Shown here: positions 11,200 to 24,071 of the stretch, one piece after another | How the letters are laid out: every line of letters begins with the position of its first letter | Numbering within the stretch: position 1 is the stretch's first letter | Source of the DNA: Luzula sylvatica | Lineage: Eukaryota; Streptophyta; Magnoliopsida; Poales; Juncaceae | Assembly: GCA_946800325.1 (NCBI GenBank) | Contig: OX326957.1 | Span: forward strand, 26,259,054-26,323,053 | Direction of reading: 5' to 3' | Length of the DNA stretch: 64,000 nt | The notes under the pieces: model-generated | What the model saw: only the letters and a program-made list of their open reading frames with translations | Database searches by the model: none | What the model was told of the DNA's origin: nothing | Translations under genes and position numbers: made by a program

Positions 11200-12477
11200 T
11201 AATGGTGTTTCTTCATTTTTACAATTGAATAGGAAGTTTGCCCCATGCACGTTGTGGGGAACAACTATAACACAGGTCAATTATATATCCAACCATTGAA
11301 CGCCATGTAGATATAATAATGGAGGATTCGTCCAAACCAAGGGAGATTCTTCTCGAGATGGATGTACCTTGGAGACCATGACATGCAGGTGGTATTCTCT
11401 TGCTTGGAGAATTATATTGCCTACGGGCTTCTACACACAAAAAACACACAAAAAACTTGAAATATTATACCTGGCCCCTCCAAATTCCCTCACAATATTG
11501 AGATGTTGACGATTAATAATAAATCATTTAAATAAAAACAAAAACTGGTGTAATGACTAAAATGTTTTATGTATTCTATTTTCATTTATTTATTTATTTA
11601 TCATATATTCATTCTATATATTCATTTAATGTATGTTCATGTATTAAATCATGGAGTAATTATACACAACAAGGTCTTGCAACATAATTGACAACAAAAT
11701 AATGAGGTGTATGATATAGATTGAATTAAGTTAAATTAATTTTATAGTGTGAATACAATATCCAAGAATAATATCCTGCTGTGAAACCATGTTGCGAGAG
11801 CATGTTATGTAAAATTATTCTTAATGTCGATGAAAATTGAATCACTAATTTTTCACAATATATGATTTTTTATGTCTCATATTCTCACCCAACTAATTTA
11901 TGAACTCATTGTCATTTAACATATATTCATTGAACACTATGTTTAATATTACGTGACAAAATACCACCTCATTAATATAATGACGAGGCAGTAAGGAGGT
12001 TCCATATCACCACTCTATCGACTTTTATTTTATTTTATTGTAAGTAATATTTTTTTTATGGATTTAGGGGGTTAGCTGGGGTCCCGCACCCTCTAAGAAC
12101 ATGGGAGTTTATGTATACATACTACATGAATTATCAATATATATGATAAGTTGTATTAGTTGACAAATATGTGTAATCAAGATTGTTAAATACAGTTAAT
12201 TTTTACGAGGGAATCATGGGTTCCGTCCTCTCTTCTTTCGTTTTCAATATTTTTTTGTAATATTAAACTTAACATTGTTCCTCAAAAAACGAAAGCTGGT
12301 ACCAAGATAACACAAGTGAATGTTACTCAAAAAAATAAGATAGAGATAAAGAAAATTTCGAGATTTTTTTTTTTTTGAAAATATTTCGAGAGTTAAAAGA
12401 GGGAACAAATCCTAGTATGGAGAAAAAATGAGAAGAAATAAAGGTATATATTGAGGAGGCAATAAGACATTGCACGG

Positions 12478-12480
<3 letters not shown>
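11200..12480. other. Intergenic, AT-rich
   Basis: Upstream region of the peroxidase. Short ATTTATTTATTTATT runs near 11580 and loose ATTCAT repeats; no coding sequence or clear element seen. Confidence 0.5.

Positions 12481-12481
<1 letters not shown>

Positions 12482-12564
<83 letters not shown>
12482..12564. repeat. (TA)n microsatellite
   Basis: About 41 uninterrupted TA dinucleotides. It creates a false frame of alternating Ile and Tyr on the minus strand. Confidence 0.98.
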
Positions 12565-12569
<5 letters not shown>

Positions 12570-12849
12570 GATATTAGAATCAACTTTAATGTTTTAATGT
12601 GTGTCAAATAAAAGCCCAGGAAACTAACTAAATCAGAAACAAAGGAAAGCCCAAATGGCTGTTGATCGCTAAATTCGAAACAACCTTTAATATATCTTAG
12701 ATGTTAATTATATGTATTCTTCTTCACTGAATTTTTCTCTAAACTCAGAAATACAAAAAGGCCAAATGAGTCTACTCTATTCGGGCCGTGCTAGTCAGTC
12801 TTGTGTTTTGTCGACACCACCTCGTCATTTCTCTCTCAACACCCTGTGA

Positions 12850-13057
12850 GTAAGGATGTCAGTGGGGCAGATATTGTAGGATCCGGAATCGTATCCGTTT
12901 TTACGGGTATGGATCCAGATTTAGGAGATTTTTTTTATGGATCCGGATCCGAATAAAATTTGTAAACGGATAACCGTTTTGTTGAAATCATGTTCAAAAT
13001 CATAATAATATTTAATAGACAATAACTATATTTTAAATCATAATAATACTTAATAAT

Positions 13058-13120
<63 letters not shown>

Positions 13121-14405
13121 GTTTTAAAATTAAAAAATAATCAAGACTTGAATACTAAAAATAGTATTATATTATTATATCATAGTATCCGTTTTAATAT
13201 CCAAATATGATCCGTATTCATATTCGTATTCGACAATATCCGAACCGTATTCGTATCCGTTTAATATCCAAACCGTATCCGGATCCGGATAATAACGTAT
13301 CCGTATCCGTATCCGAAAAAAAAATATGGATATGGACATGGCCGGCCATAGGGGCAGGCCACGAGGCCTGGGCCTGGGAACCGATATTTAGAGGGGCCTG
13401 ATATTTTTAACAAGTTTTATACAAATCATATACTCTATTTGTTATCGTGATAAAAAGGCTGGATTGTGGTGCAACTTGTTTGAGGGTCTTTATTCTCTCC
13501 ATTTTGGATCTCTCGTAAAACCAAATTTCATAAGTTAAGGTAGATATGAAATGAAGATGGAAGATGTGAAATTTGAGAGTCTTGGTTCTCTCAATTTGGG
13601 GATTAAGTAAATTCATATTTTATAAGTTAAGGTAGACATGAAATGAAAACAGAGATGGGGAACCGATCATATTATATCCTCTCCCATTTATTTTGTACGG
13701 ATATATACTCACACAAATAATGTAAACGAAACGGGTAAAATCTGAATAATATCCGCGGGTCGGATAATAATCGAAATTTTTTACCCGCACCGGTTTCGGG
13801 TACGGGTACGGGTACGGATACGGGATATTGATATCCGCCCTGCGGATTCTCGTTACCCGTACCCATTTTACCCGAAATATCAATTTATCATTTTTTTAGT
13901 AATTTATTCATATGCGTACCCGATTTCCAAATTTTCGATTTTTCTAAAATTTGAATCATCTTCAAATTTCGAAAATTTTACAATATGATATATTTTTGCG
14001 AGTAACGAGTACATCCGCGGATATGGATTTTACCCGCGGGTTTGGGTATGGGAAACTTTTTTTACCCGTGAATATTTCGAATACGGGTACGAATAATATC
14101 CGAAAATTAAGGGATCATTGGGAATGTTGATTCATAGAATATTTAAATTTAGGGGACTAGCTTTCCATAAAAACCTATCTCCACTTACTAAAAACAAAAT
14201 TAGAATTTATATTATATTAATTTCAATTTAATTAATTTTTCAGTAATTGAAATATGTTTATGAGAGGGAATTCAAACGAATGAAAATAATTTTTGAGTAA
14301 TAAATGATTAGATCTGTCTGTTACGTGGGCCTCGGGTCGCTAAAAACTCGAGACCGGCCCTGGATATAGATCTGGTATAACCATTATTCGAACCGTTGAC
14401 ACCCC
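12850..14405. mobile_element. ATCCG-rich repeat with inverted ends (MITE-like)
   Basis: Begins near TAAGGATGTCAGTGGGGC and ends GAACCGTTGACACCCCTAC, whose complement GTAGGGGTGTCAACGGTTC is an imperfect inverted match to the start. The interior is full of GGATCCGGAT and CGTATCCG runs at 12880-13320 and GGGTACGGGTA runs at 13690-14120, i.e. complementary halves. A shorter relative with the same GAACCGTTGACACCCCTA end lies at 36030-36232. hAT-type non-autonomous elements often look like this; no clean target duplication was found. Confidence 0.5.
13060..13116. repeat. (TA)n microsatellite
   Basis: About 28 TA dinucleotides inside the ATCCG-rich element. Confidence 0.97.
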
Positions 14406-15105
14406 TACCTATGAACCATCGTTTTTCTCGCATACCTACATTCATTTCACATGCGCAAAGTTTGTAATTGTCCATCTCGTCCCTTGCATCGCATCCATTT
14501 CGTTAGCTCTGAATAATTTTGTTTGAGAAATTTATATTAGAAGATAGTTCTTGTTTTAAAATAATAAAATCAGATAAATTTGTGGATACATGTAAATAAA
14601 TAAAAAGGAGACTGCAAAAAATCAGTACCTAAAATTCTTGCTTCTCTGCCCAATTTATGAATCTCACTGACAAAATTGGCTATTTTCTCCTGCTCAATTG
14701 CATCAACACATGACTGTGGAATCCTAGTCATTCTTACGTTGACCCATCATCACTTAAACTAGTCCATGAATATGAAACCTTTCTTTCTCCCGACTTTAGA
14801 AATCTCGTTGTTTTTTTCTCTAATTCTATTTTTCCTTCATTTTGCATTCAAATCCCACTAAGTTTCTCTACTAAAATATAAGAAAGCACTACAAAACATT
14901 GGTCAATTAAGAAAAATAAAGGAAAAGAACAACAATTGTGAAATTGGGTGTCATTCGGGTTATTCTTTCCATCTCAATTGATGAAATATTGATTCTCGGT
15001 CGCTCTTTTTCTCTGTCTCTCTGAATTGTGAAATATTGATGAGTCGATTGAAAAGGCAGAAGTGAAACTCAAGGAGAGGCGTTCAGATTTCCAGATTTCT
15101 TGTTC
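14406..15105. other. Intergenic
   Basis: AT-rich DNA with no recognised gene. A short frame, MSRLKRQK then stop, lies near 15040-15068, just before the open frame at 15108. Confidence 0.3.
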
Positions 15106-15107
15106 AG

Positions 15108-15636
15108 ATGTCTTCTTTTTCCCCTTTGAGCTCTCAACGTGTAGGAGTTCTGCAGTCGCCGGACCGACCGAGGAGAGAACCACCGCGAACTCATTTCGTG
15201 GTTTGGGAAAATATATGGCGCCCCCGCACACACTCTTTTGATTCATTGGTGCATCAATCGAGGTGGTTTAATTGGATTGATTAGACTCATTAATTGAATC
15301 AATCCAACTAAACTTGATTTGATAGTTAATCAATCCAATTAACTCCTACTAACCTCCCTCGATTGACGTATCAAGACATCAATTGGGGAGACAGTGGGAT
15401 GCCATATATAATCCCTTACCGAATAGTTAAGAAAGTATAAGCCGCCAGGTTCGAAGAGAGAAGCATCTTTGGAGAGGAGTCTGTCGAGAGAGCATAGGCA
15501 ACAAACTATTTGTTACCCTAAAGGGATCTGCGGAGAAGCGTCTGTGGGGAAGGCCGATAAGTACTCCGAGGAAGCGAAAGAGTTCAAGAAAAAAACACAT
15601 GCGGAAGGCACATCGGAAGAATACTATTATAGTTAA
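15108..15636 (+). pseudogene. Possible two-exon gene or gene remnant
   Basis: A 58-codon frame starts at ATG 15108 (MSSFSPLSSQRVGVLQSPDR...) in GC-richer sequence and ends at TAG 15282-15284. A second frame, preceded by the acceptor-like GCCGCCAG, is open from about 15449 to TAA at 15634-15636 and is rich in charged residues (KYSEEAKEFKKKTHAEGTSE). The foldback at 15245-15385 lies between them, as if in an intron. I recognise no family, and no confident donor site was found. A minus-strand frame of 90 codons covers the first part, so the coding strand is not settled. Confidence 0.25.
15245..15385. mobile_element. Small foldback element (MITE-like)
   Basis: CATCAATCGAGGTGG and TAATTGGATTGATTA on the left are mirrored on the right by TAATCAATCCAATTAA and CCTCCCTCGATTGACG, giving a hairpin of about 140 bp. 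Target duplication not resolved. Confidence 0.55.
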
Positions 15637-15639
15637 CAT

Positions 15640-16145
15640 TGTTTTTGAAATTCGGATGAAATGAAAAAATGATGCGGCATAATGAGATTTTAGAAAAGTG
15701 TTTGTAAATTGTATTAGTAAGATTAATATTCTCCCTTAAAAATGATAATACAAAAATAGTTTATTTGGATAATTTATTTTGCCAACTATAGTTTTTTCAA
15801 TAACATTGTATTTATTACTTCGTTACCGTTGATATCAAGTGTTAAATTGGCGATGGTTCCACACTAGACAGGTGTGGTGCAAATATCATGACATCCTCTG
15901 TGATCAATGACCTGAAGAAAAATGTGGACCAAAATGAAGATGGCCTACCATTTTTCTTCCACACACATATTTGTGGTAAGCAGAGGCAACAACAATTGAT
16001 TTGTACAATTTGGATATATTTGCATAAATCCCCTAAAATTTTATGCTTTTATATTTCAAAAATATGCACCAAACCCTTTTGTATTTGCTTCCCTTATTGA
16101 TTGTATAACTGTTACTTCACATATTTCGGAGTTGGGGGTTGTTTT
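15640..16145. other. Intergenic
   Basis: AT-rich, no recognised gene; the 70-codon frame at 15888-16100 has no recognisable domain. Confidence 0.3.
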
Positions 16146-18350
16146 TGTAATTTACTACACTAGGAAAATTATCCGCGCTTCGCTGCGGTTTATTTAATAT
16201 AATTGTTCAAAATGTTACAACATATACTTTTTGTGTTTTTAATAGATAATGAAAATAAAACTTACCCAGATAATATGTTGGCAAGCACACAAAATAAAAA
16301 AATAATGTTGAATACATGTTATTAATTATCATGGTAATATAACACTACGAACAAATCATATAATCATATATTCTAACATTAAATTTATAACAGATATAAT
16401 GACTCGTTGCAATTAAGAAACTCTACGTTCACTATCTATATCAAAATATAAAGAATATGCAAAACAAAAAATATAAATATAAATAGATAAAAATAAGAGT
16501 ATATATATTGTTTTCTTATGGATAAGACGAGACCAGCATGGATGATGAGTCCTTTCGGCAATTTTATTAATAAGCTAGGGAGAAAAATGAAATAAATAGG
16601 TCAATAAAGTTGACATATGTTTTATACATCAAGTACCATGATGTGATATAAAATAAAGATGAATAAAAAAATGAAAATAAAGCAGCAGGTGAAAGAAGGT
16701 ACAAAAATAAATCTTGTTCGAATCTATTATTTTATTTAGGTAAAAATAGGCAATACATTGAAAATGTCAGCAATTTTGCAAGTAATCCCCCATTATCATA
16801 CAAATTTGAAATTGTTATTCATTTCATAAAATGAACAATTGCATACTTTAAAACCAATGCATGTTTGAAATTGTTTCATAACTGGAGTTTTAAGTTTGAA
16901 ATTATTCTAGAAAATAGAGGGCTATGGGAAAGAACACCAAGAAGTTGAACTGCAAATAGGACTCGTATATTGAAGTAAAATATAAACTTACTATCATATG
17001 CAAAATGAAAAAAAAAAAAAAAAGAACAAAAGTATGAATTACCACCAGAAGAGTCGTGTTTGCGCGAACCAACAAAACCCACTTGAAGCTACCAAATCAT
17101 CGCCCAGCCACCATCGAAATCATGCAGCCGCCTCGAGACTCGAGATACAAAATTCTTCAACTTGAGCAGCTTTAATCGTGTGATTGTCTCCATTGTTCAG
17201 CAAACCCTAAATATCCATTCAAACCGATTAAATAACCAAAAAAAATTAATATTGACAAATAAAATGAAATATCAAGAATTACTTTTGTAGCAACAAATAG
17301 TGATGAATCGACTCTATTCAGTAAAAGATGTCACTCGTCCAAATATCGAATTTAAAATCGACTCGGTTCATTAAAAGAATTACCTCTGTACCATTGTTTG
17401 CAATAATGGAAACTACTAATGCATCTCAAATAGTTTTCTGAAATATCGAACCAACATGTCCATATTCCTTACGCCCTTCCGAGAATTTGAGGCCAAAATA
17501 TTTGAATAGCCCCGACAACTGCAAAATACAAAAAATTAGGAAATAAGGACAACAAGAAGTGCACTAAAAACTAAAAGTTTGTACCAATGTTTAGTCCTCA
17601 AAGAGAGTTGCCTTTGACGCTTCTCACCCCCCTTCTTCAAGCCTCTTTTGTTCTGCTCTGTTCGTTTCTGCCCTTTCCGAATCTCCTCGCGGATTGCCTT
17701 CCCTGCTGTCGAACCCCTCGAAGTGGGTTGCCGTCTCTTCTCGCTGCAGTTTTTAGCCTCTCTGAATCCTTTCTCTCACGTTTGCCTCTCGTCTCTACAG
17801 CCTTCATTTGACATATCTGAAGCTCGGAGGCACTGGCTTCTTCAAGCCACTTTTGCTGGCTTCAGTCCCCGAGAGAGAGGGTATGTGCGGAGAGAGAGAG
17901 AGAGAGAGTCGGAAGAGAGAGTTATGGGCGGAGAGGGAGAGAGAGACGCTTTGCTGTTGAAGAAGACGGTGCTGCTGACGTGCGACAATCATGGCGGAGC
18001 GGTGGAGAGAGGAGACGACGTGAGGACGGCGTGAGAAGAGCGAGAGAGGAACCCGCGAGAAAAGTACCGTGGCGATGACGAGCGGGAGAGGAAAGGGGTC
18101 TGGCTCGAGCGCCAGAGAGAGAAGAGAGAGAGGAGGCGGCGCTGTAAATTGGGAGAGGAATGAGCGAAGAGGTGGGGCATAGGTTTTATTTAGGTTGAAG
18201 TGGTAAAAAATTTATTTGGATGAATAGTGATGGGAGACGTGGCCCATTGTGTTTGAGCCAATCTCTGGTCAATTTAATGGGAGGGTAAATTAGCTTTTTT
18301 GGAGATTACTCGAATAATATGTGTAGTTGCTTTCCTTGAATAATAAAGAT
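16146..18350. other. Possible non-autonomous element with a GC-rich core
   Basis: The left part holds ATTATCCGCGCTTCGCTGCGG, a short GC-rich hairpin-like phrase common near ends of plant repeats. The right side fades into CCTTGAATAATAAAGATGGG. In between, 17590-18180 is GC-rich with (GAGA)n runs and looks like a captured promoter or 5' UTR. 17045-17560 contains gene-like pieces such as CAGCAAACCCTAAA. Frames of up to 128 codons here have no recognisable domain. A Helitron or pack-type element is possible, but I found no terminal CTRR hairpin or inverted ends. Confidence 0.25.
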
Positions 18351-19080
18351 GGGGAGTTTTATCGTACACCATTTCAAAAGGGTATTTAGAAGGATGTATC
18401 ACAAATTTTATTTTTTATAGATATTTTTTCTTTCATGAACAATTCAAATTTCTTATTTAGCATATCATTTATTAATAAATACACTTGAAAAATTACTTTA
18501 AATACTCATCAATTGATAATTACACAAAATATCCTTGAAAATGAATGTATCATAAGCAAAATGGTGTATGATAGAACTCCCCAATAAAAATTATTATTTC
18601 TCTCCAATTTAATCACATCCATACATATCACACTTGAAAGGATAACTGCATCAAAAATAATTTTCTCCCATCAAATTTACTGCATTTTTGTGTACAGTAT
18701 ATTTCAATTTGACGGTTTGAGGATGTGATTTTGTTTGGATAATAATTCGATGGTTCCGATTTGCATTTATTCTCTTGACCGTTAACTAATTCATTGGTTC
18801 CAATTTAATATTATACATATTTGAGTATAATAATATTTTATCACAAAATTGGAAGAAATTTGGGCTCCAAAGAATTTTCAGATAGTAAACTAGTGTAAAC
18901 AATTTACCAACACATCACTCTCATTACATTTAAGGATTCTTTCCTTTCATTTCACTCTGATAACCTTCCCTCTTCAATTATTAAAATCAGACAAAATTTG
19001 CAATTATTTTGATTTTCACCTTGAAAAGTGAAAACAGAAAAAATGTATGGTACAAAAATTATCAATAATTTTTGAGGAAG
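18351..19080. other. Intergenic, FRO upstream region
   Basis: AT-rich; contains the CATCACTCTCATTACATTTA leader-like sequence before the FRO gene. No clear TATA box could be fixed. Confidence 0.3.
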
Positions 19081-19193
19081 TGAGTGAATTCTCTCATCTT
19101 TTACAGACAAAACTTTGAATATAAAGAATCGAGTGCCCCAAATTCCAACCAATTGCTTGTTCCACTTCACACACATTCTGTTTTTCCTATTCC

Positions 19194-22100
19194 ATGGCGG
19201 AGAATAACTATTCCAGCCAAAAGCAACCACTACTCTTGCAAAATTCCACCAAGAAATCATCTGTTTTCCACTCTTTAACAAAATGGGTGCTCAAATCTCT
19301 CATGTGGAGTTTGTTTTTGATTTGGGTTTGTGCAATTTTCTTCTTTTGCACTGGATTTGCGAACGGTTTGTTACAGACGTGGGTTCAAGCTACTGAAAAT
19401 ACTCTATTTGGAATAACAGGAAGTATATTTCTCGCCTTTAGTGCCCCGATTCTGATAATTGCATTTCTGGCCTTTATCTATGTCGCGGCCTTCCCAAACG
19501 AAGATTTTGAGTATGAATTTTCACAATTTTATCAGACTTGATATCGGTTCTGTTTTTATCGTAATTTTTTGTATCCAATTTTAGGGAAAAGAAATCGAAA
19601 TTTCCAAGGTTTAGGCTCTGGACGTTTCCGGTTCTGGTTGATGGACCATTTGGGGTTGTTTCCGCCGCAGAATTCATTGGAATCGTGCTTTTTATTATTT
19701 ATGTTTTGTGGACAATTACCTATTACATAATTCAAGGCCTTATCTCCGAATCCTCACTCGATTTCAAAGAAAAGAGGTACATATATACACTCAAATTTGA
19801 AATTTGAAATTTGAATACAAGATATAACTTTTTTATAACAAATTGTGAAATTGTAGTTATTTCATGCTGGAATTGATCGGTGTTCGATTAGGTTCGATAG
19901 GAATATTCTGCATGATATTCTTATTCCTCCCCGTTTCGCGAGGCTCGATTCTTCTTCGCATGATCGACATTCCATTCGAACATGCCACCAGATATCATGT
20001 TTGGCTTGGCCACCTCACTATGCTTATATTCACATTGCATGGTTTGTTTTACATGATTGCATGGGTATTGCAAGGTATCCTCATTCAAAAGGTTAGAATA
20101 AATATTATCTTAAATTACATGTTGGCATAAGTTGATGTGTACCCTAATAAAACATTGAAATACATCCTATACTACTGCAAAAGTGAAAAGTATCATGAAT
20201 GCCCCTATAAACCATAAGAAATATGATATCGATTATACTCTTACAGAAGTGAAAATATCATATATATACCCCTGTCGAAATTGAAAATTTTAAAATATTC
20301 CCGTCTTTTATAGTTTTCTTATTTCCCCTTAAATCAGTTGTTACACATAAAGTTAATATATAAATTATTCTAGTGGGAAATATTTTGAACCAAAAATGGA
20401 AATAAGCTGTGTACTTAATTTTCTTATCTTGTAGGGATAAATATCATCATGTTTCATATATTTTCCAGGGACATTCATGATACTCTGTCATTTTGAAGGG
20501 GTATAGGTGATATTTTGAGATTTTGTAGGGGTATTCATGATTTTTTTTATTTTACAGGGTATATGTGATGTGTTAAGATTCAACTCTTTACATCATGGTA
20601 AATTACATTATTATTATTTCATCCTTTTTGTCCATGTAGTTGCTAGAATGGAAAGAAATAGGTGTAGCAAACTTGCCAGGTGTCATAAGCCTATTCGCCG
20701 GTCTACTCATGTGGGTCACATCTTTGCAGCCAGTCAGAAAGAAGCATTTCGAGCTCTTCTTTTACACCCACCAACTATACATTATTTTCGTCTTGTTTTT
20801 AGCACTCCATGTTGGCGATTTCGTTTTCAGCATTGTAGCTAGTTCGGTTTTTCTCTTCATGATGGATCGATTTTTGCGACTCATTCAATCGAGAACAAAA
20901 GTCGATCTGATTTCGGCTTCTTGTCGACCTTGCGGTACAATCGAGTTGACTTTTGCAAAACCCGCAAGTAAGTAATTAAGCAACAATAGTTCATACCATT
21001 GCGTCGAAAGTATTTATATATTTTTAAATTTTGATATTTACAGATTTAAGTTACAATGCATTGAGTTTTATATTCATACAAGTGAGGGAATTATCCTTTT
21101 TTCAATGGCATCCATTTAGCGTGTCGTCGAGTCCTTTAAACGGAAAGTATCACGTATCGGTTCTGATCAAAGTTCTCGGTACATGGACCGATCAATTGCG
21201 ACAAATTATCACAAATTATTCTGACCAGTCTGGAAGGGAAAATCATGATTCGCAAAGAATCTCTGCCTTTGTTGAAGGTCCATATGGCCATGAATCTCCT
21301 TACCACTTAATGTAAGTCGACAACTATGAATATAAATCTAGTTATGTATTTTCGTATTTTTAATATCATAATGATGTATTTTCTTTGTGAAGGTATGAAA
21401 ATCTTATTCTTGTGGCGGGTGGAATCGGTATATCACCATTTATAGCGATATTGAATGATATATTGCACCGAATAAGAGAAGGCAAATCTTGTTTGCCCAA
21501 GAAAGTTACGATAATTTGGGCGATTAAAAAGTCCAATGAATTATCTCTCCTCTCAATTATTGATGCTCAATCCATTTGCCCCTCTTTCGATCAAAAACTA
21601 GATCTCGACATTCAAACTTACGTGACTCAACAATCCGAACCTTCATTGGTACGCAAATAAATAAAAGATACTGATATATAACTCGATAAATTGAATTTAA
21701 TTTTCAACTTTATTTGAATACAGGAAGAGGGTAAAATAGAACAAAATATAAGCTTTCCTTCTATTTTCATGAAGACTGGTACGAGCATGTCGAGTCTGGT
21801 CGGTACGGGGAATAATATTTTCGCGGCTCTTTACGTAATTTTATCCACATTTGGATTCATCGCAATATTTGGTTTAGTCCAAGTTTATTACATCGACAAA
21901 TTCGGTATATACCAATGGTGGTACAAAGGATTATTATTCATTGGAAGCATGGTATTAGGAGTCGTTCTCGTTGGGGGCATTGTGGTAATTTCATGGCATT
22001 TGTTTGAAAGGCATCAAGCCAAAATCGAGATTTCGACCGAGTCATGTGTTGACCCGGTTTTAAATTGCGAAATGGGAGAAACGACTGATATAGCTAGTCT

Positions 22101-22391
22101 TCAAACTATTCGATATGGTTCGAGACCTAATTTCGAAGGTACGTAATTTCTTTGTTAACATTATTTTGGATTGTAATTTCACTAAGCCCTCATTTCTAAT
22201 TTTTTGTTTAATTTGCAGAATTATTTAGGGTGTTTTCAGAAAAAGTGGGAAACGCTGATATAGGAGTGATAGTATGTGGGCCGAGTGGCCTTCAGAGCAG
22301 TGTTGCGAAAGAATGTAGATCACAAAATCTCAAAAGGGGAAGAAAAAACCATGCAATATTCCATTTTCATAGCCATAGTTTTGATCTCTAA
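19194..22391 (+). CDS. FRO: Ferric reductase oxidase (FRO), 8 exons
   Basis: Exons 19194-19510, 19585-19776, 19857-20091, 20640-20967, 21044-21311, 21393-21648, 21724-22138 and 22219-22391, all with GT...AG borders, give 727 residues, the normal FRO length. FROs are membrane flavocytochromes that pass electrons from NADPH through FAD and two haems to ferric or cupric chelates. Visible: several membrane segments; haem-ligand His217/His231 (YHVWLGH...TLHG) and His292/His305; FAD motif WHPFS at 379-383; NADPH-side motifs EGPYG (435-439) and [11 protein letters not shown] (453-463); CGPSG at 690-694; C-terminal [10 protein letters not shown] cannot tell the plasma-membrane from the organelle subgroup; no clear transit peptide is seen. 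Intron 3 is long and holds GGGGTAT repeats. Confidence 0.95.
20130..20575. repeat. GGGGTAT-type repeat in FRO intron 3
   Basis: The left part has repeated ATCATGAATGCCCCTATAAA-like phrases; the right part has the complementary form (GTAGGGGTATTCATGAT, GAAGGGGTATAGGTGAT). So the intron carries a degenerate inverted repeat like the one at 39905-40256. Confidence 0.6.
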
Positions 22392-23240
22392 TTTCTTTCA
22401 CCTATTAAATAGAGCGTATGTGTATTTTTATTGTTAATATTTGGGTATATATTGTATACAAGGCGAACATTTGTGTATATTTATAGACTCGTATTGTATA
22501 TCATATATGCTTATATTTCCTAAGATGAATCTTTTCGCCCTCATGCAAATGGGGGCGAATATATATTTTTGGTTTATATTTTTCAAAAAGAAATTATATG
22601 TGATATATCTTTTATAAATGTGCCAGGTACATTTCTCTACGTGTAATACATTATTAGATTTGTGATATACCTTTTGATCGTAATATATTTTTACAATTAT
22701 AACATTTTTCTAGATGTGCGATTTACCTAGAGTTTCAGAAGATCTCAAATAGAAAAAAAAAAAATGAGAGAATATCGTTTCGTATTTGTTAATGGACTCA
22801 TAACTTAGTTGGTTGAGTGTTTGATATAAAAAAAAATCAAATGTTGTGAGAAACTGTGAATTCTAATCTCATTGACATCAATGAAACAACGAAGAACATT
22901 TTTTCTCAAAAAAATAATAATTTTGTTTTATTTTTGTCTAATGTGATATCATTCTTAATATGTTCTTAATATGCATGTGACGAGGAAAAAGAAAGCGCGA
23001 TCTCAAATGATTTAGCATAATAAGTCATATGGGTTCAATTTAATGTGATTATTTTGTTTTTGGTGTTTATTTCCCATGAACTACTTCAAAGATGGATACT
23101 CTTTCATTTTGGGTCAATAGATAGACTTCTTGAGCCTCTGACTTTTTCATGATATTCTAAAGAAAATTAAGGGATGAAATTAAGCATTTCAACATTCCCG
23201 ACTTGCCTAGCCTTCTGAGTTTCATTTGTACATGATATAT
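22392..23240. other. Intergenic
   Basis: 3' region of FRO, then AT-rich DNA with loose repeats like those at 7795-8160. No coding sequence seen. Confidence 0.4.
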
Positions 23241-24071
23241 AAATCTAAAACTTAGTACATGACTTTTATCCTCTATTACAGTCGACTCCGGTGTGCATGG
23301 TACGTACTCCGTTCATTCTTCAGTTCTTGTATTTTTTCCATGTCGCCGCCTCGTCTAAATTTTGGCTTGTTATACCCGTTGTTTTGGAAATGTATTGGAA
23401 AATCTTGCGATTTCTTTTCTATCAAAATCTCCCTCATCGCCGCTAAGGCAAGTGTTTTCCACTCTTTCTTTTCATCTTTGTTTCTTGTTTGTAGTTGGTT
23501 CTCCCAAGCATAGGTTATTGTTGCTCGTCCCGTGAAGGACCAATTGGCTTGGATTGGCCTTTCTAGTAGCTTTCATGTTGTTTGTGTGTATGGACAAGTT
23601 AGTAGAACATGATCTCTTATTTCTTGATTTTGTTGCCATAGTGCACAAGTGGGGTCTTCGGCCAAACTTTACTCGAGAGTATGTCCGCCGTGTTAGTTCT
23701 TTCGGGGAACACTAGCCATACAAAAACTCTTACCTTTAAGGCGGATCTTGTGGACCATACCTCCTTTTGCCACGTTACTTTTATCTCTGAATTTCTTTGA
23801 AAAGTGTAAGCCGTCTTGGCACTACAGTTTTCATCCGCTTCCATCACCATGTTATTAGATTTGTTATGGGATCTTTTATTATTGAAATTTTGTATGTAGG
23901 AAGATTATCTAATAGATCCTTTTGGAGAGAGGATTGCATAATTGGATGGAGTGCGAGTCCTTTATACCGTATAATAACCTCATGTATTTGGTCCAAATGT
24001 TTTGAGGCTCGTTATCTTATTTTCATAGGAATTTTGCGAGTAAGGTATTGTTCATCGTTTATAGGTGTAAC

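Noticed and set aside
12323..12607. 94-residue minus frame with alternating Ile-Tyr
   Set aside because: Produced by the (TA)n microsatellite.
20537..20842. 101-residue frame overlapping FRO exon 4
   Set aside because: Out of frame with the FRO protein; exon 4 with acceptor at 20638-20639 explains the sequence.
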